From Thiothrix caldifontis (GTDB lineage Bacteria; Pseudomonadota; Gammaproteobacteria; Thiotrichales; Thiotrichaceae), in contig NZ_FNQP01000016.1 of the NCBI RefSeq assembly GCF_900107695.1, positions 19,013 to 83,012 of the forward strand: a stretch of DNA of 64,000 nucleotides, given 5' to 3'. Shown here one piece after another: positions 9,248-17,571 of this stretch (positions are counted from its first letter, which is position 1; each line of letters begins with the position of its first letter). The notes beneath the pieces are model-generated. The model made no database searches. It was not told the origin of the DNA and was given only the letters and a program-made list of their open reading frames with translations. A program made the position numbers and the translations under genes.

Positions 9248-9463
9248 CTACTGGTGGGTTTGCGTCCAAAACTGGTCAACGACCTCGCAACTGGCTTCTA
9301 ATGCCAGCAAAAAACTATTTAGTTTTTCGTATTCATCAGGTGAAACCCCTTGGTTCAGTTCAGAGCGAACATCCGAAGCTGCTTGGTTGAACTTATCCAG
9401 AAGCTCATTTTTATACATACCTGACACATCATTTTTGAGGTTCTGCTCGATTTGCAGCATCAT
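9248..9463 (-). CDS. YscE/SsaE/EscE-like needle co-chaperone
   Basis: This 71-residue helical-hairpin protein has a turn and second helix, SPDEYEKLNSFLLALEASCEVV, recalling SsaE/YscE (xDPxxYQxxxLLLEAIEQAExII). These small cytoplasmic proteins pair with the TPR chaperone to hold the needle monomer. It overlaps the 3' end of sctD by 35 bp and precedes the candidate needle gene, matching the ysc D-E-F-G order. Confidence 0.6.
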   Translation of the reverse strand: MMLQIEQNLKNDVSGMYKNELLDKFNQAASDVRSELNQGVSPDEYEKLNSFLLALEASCEVVDQFWTQTHQ

Positions 9464-10805
9464 CTAGTCTCCCCTTGTCTATACCGTAATAAAAAGGAAT
9501 ATCCATCCCATTATTCGTTAACACCACATGGTCGGACTTGATGCTCTTAATAAAATATTTTCCACCAAGCGCTGAGCCTTCCATGTACTTCTTACCATCT
9601 TTTGCGACAAGAAAAGGTATCTTGCCAACACTTACGCTGCGTATCGCTAATGTGATGCGATCACGTATATCAGTGACATTGAGCACAATCGCGGAACCGT
9701 CGCCTTGTATGCTAATGAACTCCTGCCGCAAATCTTTTAATTTTTCGATTTCCGACTGCGTTAACTCGCCCTTAACTATAACGCTCTTGCCGTCGGTTGT
9801 GGCTGTGATGCGGCTAGACAGTCCTTTTTTCTCGATGAACTGCACAAAAGACGCTAGATAACCGTCCAATGTTTGAAATTCACTCTCACCGATAGAGCGA
9901 ACACCCCCAACATCATTGAGAATGCTGACTTTGACGCGCTCCCAATCCGCATTCTTACTGGCGAACCCCTCAGCGACCAGCACACCGTCTGTATCTCCCG
10001 GCTTAAAGCTAATGCCGGGCTGCCCCATTGCACGGGCAATCATTCCTGCACTATTCGCCATCTCATCTTGTGCCCAAATATGCACATTGGCCTTAATACC
10101 GGCATCTTGAAGCCTGCTCATGAGTTCATTGCGCTCTACCGTCGTACTGGTATACCCACGTAAGCTAACTGAACCATCAACCTCATTCACCAAGTTGAAA
10201 TCCTGCTGTCCCAAATCCCTCAACAACAAGGCTGCCTGCTGCTCCCCCGAATCGCGCACGCCGAGGGTTTCCAGGAAATGGTTAAACTGAGGAGCCCAAT
10301 AAATCAAGTTTGCCAGCAACAACAAACCCAAACCGGCAAATAACCAACTTTTGCCATTCCCGCTTTTTTTAGATGAAACTTTATTCGGTTTGACTGAAGT
10401 TACTGACTGCGCGTTATGCTTGCCATGAAAATGAGCACTTTCACCGCCAGAAGCAGCCTTAGCTGCTCGCTGCTTGCCCGCTATTTGACTACTGCCAACT
10501 CTGCTATCTGCCACGAGAAGATCCACATTACCCAGCCGGATCGTCTGATAAGGTAGCAAATCCATACTGTCTGCCGTCACCTCCTTAGCTTCAATAAACA
10601 CTGGGTGAGCGAGCGGTTGCAGCGTAATAGAATCTGGCGTAATCAAGAATTGGATGTGCTGATCAGCAATATCGTCATCATGCAGAATAATATCGCTGGT
10701 CATAGAACGCCCGATAACCAAGCTTCCGGTTCTTAGCCTGACGGATGCACCGCTATTAATTCCACTCAAGACCTTGAGAATAAAGGAAGTGTGTTGAGTT
10801 GCCAT
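9429..10805 (-). CDS. sctD: T3SS outer inner-membrane ring protein SctD (YscD/PrgH family)
   Basis: SctD forms the outer ring of the inner-membrane platform. The 458-residue protein has an N-terminal cytoplasmic FHA-like domain (about 1-105, with GSLVIGRSMTSDIILHDD), a basic Ser/Lys linker and one transmembrane helix (about 153-171). A periplasmic part of repeated BON/ring-building domains follows (about 190-420). The C-terminal segment GSALGGKYFIKSIKSDHVVL is the extra small domain seen in YscD-type proteins. It starts one base after sctC* ends, so the two are tightly coupled. Confidence 0.88.
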   Translation of the reverse strand: MATQHTSFILKVLSGINSGASVRLRTGSLVIGRSMTSDIILHDDDIADQHIQFLITPDSITLQPLAHPVFIEAKEVTADSMDLLPYQTIRLGNVDLLVADSRVGSSQIAGKQRAAKAASGGESAHFHGKHNAQSVTSVKPNKVSSKKSGNGKSWLFAGLGLLLLANLIYWAPQFNHFLETLGVRDSGEQQAALLLRDLGQQDFNLVNEVDGSVSLRGYTSTTVERNELMSRLQDAGIKANVHIWAQDEMANSAGMIARAMGQPGISFKPGDTDGVLVAEGFASKNADWERVKVSILNDVGGVRSIGESEFQTLDGYLASFVQFIEKKGLSSRITATTDGKSVIVKGELTQSEIEKLKDLRQEFISIQGDGSAIVLNVTDIRDRITLAIRSVSVGKIPFLVAKDGKKYMEGSALGGKYFIKSIKSDHVVLTNNGMDIPFYYGIDKGRLDDAANRAEPQK

Positions 10806-11483
10806 TTATTCAGCCTGTTTTTTGTTTTTAACGACATCCACTACATCAAAACCCGGAAATTTCTCATCCGTCTTAACATCAAATTCAGCACCCATCCCAC
10901 CCACGGGGTCTTCTGAACTGTAATTCATCACACCCTTTTTATCTTTCCAACGGTACACCTGCCGCCTGGAAAGATCCTGCGTATCCATGACCTTGGCCAT
11001 ATCCAGCACTGCGCTGACAAAACGTTCGGGGCCTGTCAGGTAAATAATGTTATCGACTTCGGAAATCTGCCACTGAAACCGCTCTTCCAACACCTCCAGC
11101 CGCTTTAAGGCATTGGTGAATTCTTGTGGCGACATTTTTTTCATGCTCACACTCGCTGACTGCACTTCTTCTTCCTTGTAAACAAACAGCGCCTCTTTGT
11201 CGTAGTACCAAATCAAGCCATAATTTTTAACCAGTTCATTAAAAATCTCCTGAGGCTTCCGATTCTGGAGATGCAAACTCACCACCTCTTTGACCTTAGG
11301 GCTAACGACGATGGGTAAATCCTGTAATGATGCCAAGGTTTTCAACAGCTCCGGTAATGGCTCCTGATCAGAAAAGTGCGAATAATTATCCTCTTTCCAT
11401 GGCACAGGCGCGGCAACTGCCGTTCCCACATACAGCATTAGTAGCAAAACAGCCCATCGGAATCTGAATAATATCTTATGCAT
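10806..11483 (-). CDS. sctC: Secretin-family SctC N0/N1 domains only (no pore domain)
   Basis: The 225-residue product has a signal peptide (cleavage near AVAA/PVPW). The N0 domain (about 20-90; NYSHFSDQEPLPELLKTLA, NYGLIWYYDKEALFVYKEEE) and N1 domain (about 95-165; RFQWQISEVDNIIYLTGPER) are clearly those of YscC/EscC secretins. A full SctC has 500-600 residues, with N3 and the beta-barrel pore following. Here the protein ends at a normal stop after a short tail with a DUF4124-like motif (YRWKDKKGVMNYSSEDP). The downstream DNA is already sctD, so the pore is not simply frameshifted out. I chose the ATG at 11481-11483 over the upstream TTG because it begins the signal peptide. Confidence 0.8.
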   Translation of the reverse strand: MHKILFRFRWAVLLLMLYVGTAVAAPVPWKEDNYSHFSDQEPLPELLKTLASLQDLPIVVSPKVKEVVSLHLQNRKPQEIFNELVKNYGLIWYYDKEALFVYKEEEVQSASVSMKKMSPQEFTNALKRLEVLEERFQWQISEVDNIIYLTGPERFVSAVLDMAKVMDTQDLSRRQVYRWKDKKGVMNYSSEDPVGGMGAEFDVKTDEKFPGFDVVDVVKNKKQAE

Positions 11484-11734
11484 AGCCAAGCAATCCCCCG
11501 GCAAATATAAACGAGTCTACTGTAGGCTTTAGCCCACTAACATTCACGCCAAAGGAGATAAACCGTACCAGAAACCCTACTCAATGGAAAAATACGTCAT
11601 GGCCGACATCGGATTATCTGTCAAAACACCCCATTTATCCTTTCACCTCCATGAGCAAAACCATCTTAATGGTTACACTAAAGTAACCTTTTCAGTGATT
11701 ACCACACGCAACATTTTTAGTCGGAGACTTCAGG
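11484..11734. promoter_or_regulatory. Divergent control region between the leftward T3SS operon and the transglutaminase-like gene
   Basis: These 251 bp must hold the promoters for both arms of the T3SS locus. Two overlapping symmetric elements stand out. ACCAT-N4-ATGGT lies at 11660-11673. GGTTAC-N6-GTAACC lies at 11671-11688. Such paired symmetry fits an operator for a dimeric regulator, or a leader hairpin in the rightward transcript. No confident -35/-10 pair was recognised. Confidence 0.35.
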
Positions 11735-12961
11735 ATGACCACCACTACATTTCTGCCCGACCAACTGACAGGAAGTTGGAACAGCCTTTCGTCGTCACAA
11801 ACAGGTAACACTGGTCAGCAAATGTCATCCAGAACAGGGGTTTTTAGTCCTGTTAGCGGCAACGTACTCACACAACTGTTACCCCTAGTCACTGCTTTGC
11901 TGCAACAAATGCCTCAGCAACAGCAAGAAAGCACCGCTAACGCACAGATCAATTTAAGTGATGGTGAAACGCACATTCTTCAAGGCACGCATATAGCGGA
12001 TAGCAAAGGCAATATACCTACCGGACAAACACTTTCGGTGTTGGATGGGACTAATGCAGACCAACGCCTCAGCGCAGGTGATACATTAGTTATCAGCAAC
12101 GCCGCAGGTAATGAACTATCGCGCAAAACCTTAACAACTAATGATCTTTATGACTTACGTTTTCGTGAAAACATGGTCAAAACAGCCAATTCCTTGAGAG
12201 AAGGCTGGGCATTCAACGAAAACCTCGTGCATATCCAAGGTGGCGAATTAACCAGACCAGAAACCCGCACCTACACTGCCAGTAATGGTAGTGCATCCAC
12301 TGAAACGGTGTTGGAGCGCAATAATTACTGGGAGGTGGTACAGCGTGGCTCCAACCGCTATTTACTGATGCGCGAAACAGGCCCTACAGGTCAGCCAGTC
12401 AAACCTTCTGAGGCTATTAATGATGTTTTCAATAACCGGCAGAATTATGCATTTGACTGCGCCAGCCCCATGCGCCTGCTCAATCTGAAAGCCACCTTGG
12501 ACACTATCGGTGCTGACGATTTCGACAACAAAGCTGGGCGCTTACAAATATCCTCTTGGTACGACCAGCATGACAGTTCAGGCTTTGATGGTGGCTTCTC
12601 AACCAAAGTACGCACCGCTCAGGCAGGTGAAATCAATGTCGATGGGGTTAGCAACCTGAAAGGCGAAACCGCTTTATTCGATCCTAACAAAGGTGACGCA
12701 CTGATTCCCGGTTCTGCTTATTACTTTGACTTACCAGGGGACAATAAATCTTCATCCCAAGGCTGGAATGCGGTTTATTTAGGGCGCAATGATAACGGCT
12801 CTTACCGTTTCTGGAGTTCCAGTATCGGCAATGTAGATGTTAGCTTTGGCGAAAACAACTGGTTCGCTCAAGATAGTTTCAAAGGTTATTACTTGGGTGC
12901 AGTCAATGCCAACCCGAATGTTGCTCGTCTGCAAAACTGGGATGTAAGCCGTTCAGTCTGA
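11735..12961 (+). CDS. Transglutaminase-like (Bacillus Tgl fold) protein, candidate T3SS substrate
   Basis: This 408-residue protein has no signal peptide. The N-terminal 135 residues are Ser/Thr/Gln-rich and end in a predicted beta-rich segment. From about residue 140 it follows Bacillus spore-coat transglutaminase Tgl: LRFRENMVKTANSLREG, NNYWEVV, SEAINDVFNNRQNYAFDC (Cys242 at the catalytic cysteine position), LDTIGADDF, ISSWYD, then IPGSAYYF and QGWNAVYLG. The Tgl catalytic glutamate in the GEN motif appears replaced by Trp344, the downstream histidine by non-His, and the Glu before the cysteine is Asp. The start is supported by GGAG upstream. It sits between T3SS operons and points toward sctQ, so export as an effector is plausible but inferred. 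Confidence 0.6.
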   Translation: MTTTTFLPDQLTGSWNSLSSSQTGNTGQQMSSRTGVFSPVSGNVLTQLLPLVTALLQQMPQQQQESTANAQINLSDGETHILQGTHIADSKGNIPTGQTLSVLDGTNADQRLSAGDTLVISNAAGNELSRKTLTTNDLYDLRFRENMVKTANSLREGWAFNENLVHIQGGELTRPETRTYTASNGSASTETVLERNNYWEVVQRGSNRYLLMRETGPTGQPVKPSEAINDVFNNRQNYAFDCASPMRLLNLKATLDTIGADDFDNKAGRLQISSWYDQHDSSGFDGGFSTKVRTAQAGEINVDGVSNLKGETALFDPNKGDALIPGSAYYFDLPGDNKSSSQGWNAVYLGRNDNGSYRFWSSSIGNVDVSFGENNWFAQDSFKGYYLGAVNANPNVARLQNWDVSRSV

Positions 12962-13093
12962 GATTAAGACCGTATGGCTAAAGAAAGTTGAACTTCACAA
13001 GGTATAGCCGCAGACTGATGTGAATATTGCACGTTTTCAGTCATAAACTACGCCCTGCTGTGCTTGCGAACAGCAATCAGGATAATAACCATA

Positions 13094-14152
13094 ATGAGAA
13101 ACCGGCAGACCCTGTTTACCCCGATCAACTTTCCCAGTCAGGCAGCACTTAATATGCGCCTGAACAATATATTGCTTAATAAAACAACAAATTTTAATTT
13201 CCCAGTGGACGATAAGCATCTGGCTAATTTTCAGATGCGGCAGGGGAACACAGACACTCAACATCTCTGTCCCATTAGCATAACGCTGGAATTGGGTGGT
13301 ACGATGGCGGGTTTATGGCTATCAGCATGGCCACTCGCAGAACGCATCAAGCAATTTTTACCGGATGGTTTGCTGCATCAATTACCCGAAAATCTGGCTA
13401 TCAGCATTATCGAAAGTGCGCTGGCTTCCTTATTGCGTCAGGCGGAAACAGGCTTAGGATTGCAGTTAACCCTGCAATCCATGTCAGCCGATCCACTCAG
13501 CACCCAATACACCATGCCATTAGGTTTTACCATTCAAATACTTGAGCAAGAAAACCGGCAGATGCTGCAAGAAGTATTTGGGGTATTGATGCTCGACCCG
13601 CACCTTTACATGCATATACAAGAACGCCTGCGCCACTGGCCTTCTGACACCAATCCGGATTGGGAAGAACACGACACACCATTGTGGCTTGAAATCAGCC
13701 GCGTAGTGTTTTCCATGCAAGAGATCAACCAACTGCAACCGTCTGACCTGATTTTATTGGAAGATACTCGCTTTGAAGACGAAGGTTTACTCAGGTTATG
13801 CCTCGACTCCGGTTACTATTGCGAAGCGACGCTCAGCCAAACAACACCCTCAACCCTGACCATTAATACTGAGTGGATGCCCATGTCCGATAATGAACAA
13901 AAACAAAACATAGAACACATTAGCCAGATACCGGTACAACTCTCCTTCGATGTAGGAGAAAAAACCCTGTCATTCAATGAAGTACGGCAGTTACGCCCCG
14001 GTTATATTCTCGAATTGGGAAAATCTCTGCCTGAAATCATTCAAATACGTTCACAGCATCGGCTAATTGGCACGGGGGAGTTGGTCGAAATCAACGGGCG
14101 CATTGCAGTACGCATCATCAACCTGTTCAACAGAAAAGCGAAGAGCGCTTAA
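13094..14152 (+). CDS. sctQ: T3SS cytoplasmic sorting-platform (C-ring) protein SctQ
   Basis: SctQ scaffolds the cytoplasmic sorting platform that loads substrates. The 352-residue protein ends in a typical SpoA/FliN-like domain (about 280-350): IPVQLSFDVGEKTLSFNEV, LRPGYILELGKSLPE, GTGELVEINGRIAVRI. The N-terminal two-thirds is divergent. An in-frame TTG at 13064 would add ten residues; the ATG at 13094 is chosen, although its nearest Shine-Dalgarno-like AGG is about 13 bases away. It is the first gene of the Q-R-S-T-U run, two bases before sctR. An internal start giving a free SpoA domain, as in other SctQ genes, was not ruled out. Confidence 0.85.
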   Translation: MRNRQTLFTPINFPSQAALNMRLNNILLNKTTNFNFPVDDKHLANFQMRQGNTDTQHLCPISITLELGGTMAGLWLSAWPLAERIKQFLPDGLLHQLPENLAISIIESALASLLRQAETGLGLQLTLQSMSADPLSTQYTMPLGFTIQILEQENRQMLQEVFGVLMLDPHLYMHIQERLRHWPSDTNPDWEEHDTPLWLEISRVVFSMQEINQLQPSDLILLEDTRFEDEGLLRLCLDSGYYCEATLSQTTPSTLTINTEWMPMSDNEQKQNIEHISQIPVQLSFDVGEKTLSFNEVRQLRPGYILELGKSLPEIIQIRSQHRLIGTGELVEINGRIAVRIINLFNRKAKSA

Positions 14153-14154
14153 GC

Positions 14155-14808
14155 ATGGAAAGCTTCCCTAATCCGGTCATATTACTGGCAGCCCTCACCA
14201 TCTTGGGGTTAGCGCCGTTTATTGCGATTATGGTTAGCTCTTTCGTCAAGCTAGTGATTGTGATGCATATCCTCCGCAGCGCCCTAGGTTTGCAACAAGA
14301 GCCACCCAATATTGCGATTAGCGGTATCGCCATCATTCTATCTATTTACATCATGGCGCCCGTGTTCATGGAAACCTATGAACAATTTAATAGTTTTGGG
14401 GTTGCTATCGAAGATATTCGCAATCCGTTGCTGATTAATGCCTTAGAAGGCAGCACTGAACCGTTGCGACAATTTCTTATCAAGCACTCCAGCGAAAGTG
14501 AACGTGAATTTTTCACTCAAACCACGCAAAAACTTTGGCCCGAAAAATATTCAGCAGAAATAACCACAAACCATCTTTTGGTGTTGATTCCCTCCTTCAT
14601 GGTTAGCGAATTAACCACCGCATTTCAGGTCGGTTTCCTGATATTTCTCCCGTTTGTGGTGATTGACTTGGTTATATCTAACTTATTGATGTCAATGGGT
14701 ATGATGATGCTATCACCCATGACCATTTCCCTACCCTTCAAGCTGCTGCTCTTTGTACTAGTGGATGGATGGTCACGCTTGATCCACGGCTTGATACTGA
14801 GTTATTGA
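14155..14808 (+). CDS. sctR: T3SS export apparatus protein SctR
   Basis: SctR (FliP homologue) forms five of the subunits of the export gate. The 217-residue protein shows the family's hydrophobic pattern. Its signatures include SSFVKLVIVMHILRSALGLQQ near residues 28-48 and the C-terminal LLVLIPSFMVSELTTAFQVGFLIFLPFVVIDLV. The block MGMMMLSPMTISLPFKLLLFVLVDGW also follows the family consensus. It follows sctQ by two bases and precedes sctS by four. Confidence 0.95.
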   Translation: MESFPNPVILLAALTILGLAPFIAIMVSSFVKLVIVMHILRSALGLQQEPPNIAISGIAIILSIYIMAPVFMETYEQFNSFGVAIEDIRNPLLINALEGSTEPLRQFLIKHSSESEREFFTQTTQKLWPEKYSAEITTNHLLVLIPSFMVSELTTAFQVGFLIFLPFVVIDLVISNLLMSMGMMMLSPMTISLPFKLLLFVLVDGWSRLIHGLILSY

Positions 14809-14812
14809 CACC

Positions 14813-15085
14813 ATGAATGAAACCGACATCATCCACAAAACCTCCTTAGCGATGGAACTTATCTTGTATCTATCGCTGCCCGCCATTATTGCCGCAACTG
14901 TTGTGGGGCTGCTGATTGGATTATTGCAAGCCTTAACGTCTATTCAGGAACAAACACTTCCGCATGGTTTTAAGCTAGTCGTAACCATGCTGGCGCTCGT
15001 AGCAACCGTGCGCTGGCTAGGACCTGATCTGCTCACCTTTACCGAAAATGCCTTTGATCAAATTGCGCTGATACGGCATCGCTGA
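14813..15085 (+). CDS. sctS: T3SS export apparatus protein SctS
   Basis: This 90-residue FliQ homologue is a two-helix hairpin (about 15-38 and 52-72) around the conserved segment GLLIGLLQALTSIQEQTLPHGFK. SctS subunits wrap the SctR/T gate helix in the inner membrane. It sits between sctR and sctT, as is nearly universal, and its stop overlaps the sctT start by one base. Confidence 0.95.
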   Translation: MNETDIIHKTSLAMELILYLSLPAIIAATVVGLLIGLLQALTSIQEQTLPHGFKLVVTMLALVATVRWLGPDLLTFTENAFDQIALIRHR

Positions 15086-15867
15086 TGGAAACCGATGCAC
15101 TGCAATCATGGCTATTGGCTTGGGCATTTACCGCGCCCAGGGTTTTGGTTGCGTTTGCATTATTGCCGATAATGACTGAACCCATTGTCCCCCGCACTTT
15201 GCGCAATGGGGTCATTATGACCATGAGCCTGTTTATTTTGCCACTCACCCACGAGCAGTTTCTCAATATTGAGCTAAACATGCTAACGATGCTTGGCATT
15301 CTAGTGAAAGAAGCGTTGTTAGGGCTTTTATTGGGTTACACCCTGAGTGTGCCATTCTGGGCAGTGAAAGCGGCTGGCTTTTTGATCGACATGCAGCGCG
15401 GGGTCATGAGTGCCTTATTTTTCTCACCTGTCACTGCGAATATGGTGTCACCGCTGGGTGGATTATTTAACCTATTGCTTACTACCTTATTATTGGTATC
15501 GGGCGGCTTTTTAATCTTGTTACAAACACTCTATTTCAGCTACCAAACTTGGCCGATAGATCAGTTTTTCCCGCAGTTTACGCTGGAAGTTGCCTCATTC
15601 TTCCTGCAACAACTGGACCTGCTGTTGTATACCAGCGTACTGATTGCCGGACCCTTTATTGGGATGATGTTTCTTGTCGATTTTGGCTTGGGCATGGTAG
15701 GGCGCTTCCTACCGCAACTTAACGTCTTCCTGGCAGCGATGCCGGTCAAAAGTGGTTTAGTCTTCTTCATGCTGGCATTATACATTGGCTTTTTAGCGGA
15801 ATACCTCAAAGACGGCTTTTTCCGCATGGGCAATAATCTCACAATATTGGATGCATTATTGCGATGA
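15085..15867 (+). CDS. sctT: T3SS export apparatus protein SctT
   Basis: SctT (FliR homologue) completes the R5-S4-T1 export gate. The 260-residue, largely hydrophobic protein has family segments PRVLVAFALLPIMTEPIVPR, KEALLGLLLGYTLSVPFWA, and GPFIGMMFLVDFGLGMVGRF. It starts on the last base of sctS and overlaps the sctU start by four bases (ATGA), so R-S-T-U are one translational unit. Confidence 0.95.
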   Translation: METDALQSWLLAWAFTAPRVLVAFALLPIMTEPIVPRTLRNGVIMTMSLFILPLTHEQFLNIELNMLTMLGILVKEALLGLLLGYTLSVPFWAVKAAGFLIDMQRGVMSALFFSPVTANMVSPLGGLFNLLLTTLLLVSGGFLILLQTLYFSYQTWPIDQFFPQFTLEVASFFLQQLDLLLYTSVLIAGPFIGMMFLVDFGLGMVGRFLPQLNVFLAAMPVKSGLVFFMLALYIGFLAEYLKDGFFRMGNNLTILDALLR

Positions 15868-16922
15868 GCGGTGATAGCAGCCAAGAAAAAACCGAGCAAC
15901 CCAGTTCACGTAAACTGCAAAAAGCCCGTGAACAAGGCCAAGTAGCTCGCAGTAATGACGTTGCTTCAGCATTAATCATGCTGTTTACCGTGCTGTATTT
16001 TATGCTGGCATGGAACTGGATCTTGGATCAGTTCAAGGAAATGTTTAGTATTGTACCCCGTTTATACACCATGCCATTTCCCCAAGCTGTGGAAATTGGT
16101 TTTAAAACCATGCTGGAAAGTGCCTTGTACGGCATCGCACTCCCTTTTGCAATGATCACTGTGGTTGCAGGTATTTTAGGCAACATTGTTCAGTTTGGTT
16201 TTGTGTTTTCCTTCGACCCGATCATTCCGAAACCGGAAAAAGTTAGCTTATCCAGTGGTTTTAAGCGGATTTTTTCTGCCAAGCAATTCGTTACCACATT
16301 ACTATCGCTGTTGAAAACCATCATTATCGGGGCAATCCTACTGATTGTATTGCGTATCGGGCTTGGCGAGTTGTTGCACGCCATCAAACAATGCAACGTT
16401 GAATGCCAGCAAACCGTCGTCGAAGACCTAACCCGTCAACTCATGCTGTACATTTTGCCCATACTCATTTTTATCGCCATACTCGACTTTTTGTTTCAAA
16501 GCCAACAATTCATTAAAGATCAGCGCATGACCAAAGAAGAAGTCAAAAAAGAAATGAAAGACATCTTTGGCGATCCGCATGTGCGTTCGGCGCGTCAGGG
16601 AATTCGGCGCGAACTCTCTGAGCAAGACATCAAGAAGCGTATTAGTACCGCTCGGCTGGTGATTCTCGACATGGGGATTGCCATTGCGTTGCAATACGAA
16701 GCAGGTACTACGCCTCTGCCCATTATAGTAGCTATCGGTAAAAATAATATGTCGCGCAAAATGGCGGAAATTGCCACCATTGAAAATGTACCGTTAGTCA
16801 GTGACCCAGGGTTAGTGCAGGATTTGCTTAGCGAGGGCAAATTAGACCAATACATACCCGAAAAAACTATTGATAGGGTCGCTAATTTATTGCGTCAGAC
16901 CCAAGGAAAAGTCAAACAATGA
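15864..16922 (+). CDS. sctU: T3SS export switch protein SctU, NPTH self-cleavage motif replaced
   Basis: SctU (FlhB/YscU) is the export-gate switch. It opens with SQEKTEQPSSRKLQKAREQGQVARS, the family's hallmark. Four transmembrane helices lie between about 30 and 215, followed by a basic linker (MTKEEVKKEMKD) and the cytoplasmic domain. Where other members carry the self-cleaving NPTH (YscU 263-266), this protein reads L268-D269-M270-G271 within LVILDMGIAIALQYE. The surrounding fold residues (YEAGTTPLPII, RKMAEIATIENVPLV) are intact. The frame is clean on both sides, so this is not a sequencing slip in frame. Autocleavage should be impossible. Confidence 0.93.
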   Translation: MSGDSSQEKTEQPSSRKLQKAREQGQVARSNDVASALIMLFTVLYFMLAWNWILDQFKEMFSIVPRLYTMPFPQAVEIGFKTMLESALYGIALPFAMITVVAGILGNIVQFGFVFSFDPIIPKPEKVSLSSGFKRIFSAKQFVTTLLSLLKTIIIGAILLIVLRIGLGELLHAIKQCNVECQQTVVEDLTRQLMLYILPILIFIAILDFLFQSQQFIKDQRMTKEEVKKEMKDIFGDPHVRSARQGIRRELSEQDIKKRISTARLVILDMGIAIALQYEAGTTPLPIIVAIGKNNMSRKMAEIATIENVPLVSDPGLVQDLLSEGKLDQYIPEKTIDRVANLLRQTQGKVKQ

Positions 16923-17013
16923 CCAGTCGCCTCGCACAATTAAGACAGGCGCGTGCGAATTCACGATGGACATAACCCACATTTAGCCCGCTTCCTCGTA
17001 CAATGGACGTATT

Positions 17014-17541
17014 ATGGAACAAGAAAAACAGCAAATGACATTGGCTCAACGTTTACAGAAAAGCTGGGCCGACCTAAGACAAACCAACTTGCGAGCTCAA
17101 GCGCACTATGCCGTTTTTCGCACCACCCAACACATAAAAAATAAGAACGGATTGGTTAAACAATACCAACAACGTTTTATAGCAGGGTGGGAGAAATGGC
17201 TAGGTGTTGGTGCTGGCATTACCGGTTTACTAATGTTGCTCAACCCAGACAGCTTGTGGCGCTGGCAGTTTGTACTGGTATTAATTAGCGTTTTATTAGC
17301 ACCGTTGTTAGCCAACCTTTTTCATTCACTAAAAAAAGTCTTTACCGAATATCCGGGTAAACAGCTTATCGGGCAAGTGATCACGCTAGAGCAACCCATC
17401 GTGGAAGGCACTGGCACTATTCGCTTAGATAATCTGGAGTGGCAATTGGCAGGCGTTGATTGCCTTGCCGGTACTCAAGCCAGAATTATTGCCATCAATG
17501 ACCGAACGCTATACATAACTCCCCTAAACCAAACGTCATAA
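17014..17541 (+). CDS. NfeD-like membrane protein within the T3SS cluster
   Basis: This 175-residue protein has a basic N-terminus, two hydrophobic helices (about 63-78 and 84-103) and a C-terminal OB-fold domain of the NfeD type. That domain reads GKQLIGQVITLEQPIVEGTGTI, then LEWQLAGVDCLAGTQARII and DRTLYITPL. Stand-alone NfeD proteins usually partner stomatin/SPFH membrane proteins. None is visible nearby, and NfeD is not a known T3SS component. It lies between sctU and sctV in the same orientation, 91 bases after sctU. Confidence 0.7.
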   Translation: MEQEKQQMTLAQRLQKSWADLRQTNLRAQAHYAVFRTTQHIKNKNGLVKQYQQRFIAGWEKWLGVGAGITGLLMLLNPDSLWRWQFVLVLISVLLAPLLANLFHSLKKVFTEYPGKQLIGQVITLEQPIVEGTGTIRLDNLEWQLAGVDCLAGTQARIIAINDRTLYITPLNQTS

Positions 17542-17571
17542 CTCATTATAAGGATCAGGAGCACCGTTTCC

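Noticed and set aside
11584..11808. Short open frame starting in the T3SS divergent region
   Set aside because: It overlaps the start of the transglutaminase-like gene in another frame and includes the inverted repeats; no coding signature is seen.
12962..13093. Loose inverted repeats between the transglutaminase-like gene and sctQ
   Set aside because: Arms are short and about 60 bases apart with mismatches; a terminator or attenuator could not be supported.
16919..16975. Mini frame of 18 codons right after sctU
   Set aside because: It overlaps the sctU stop, has no recognisable similarity or strong ribosome site, and is within chance expectation.
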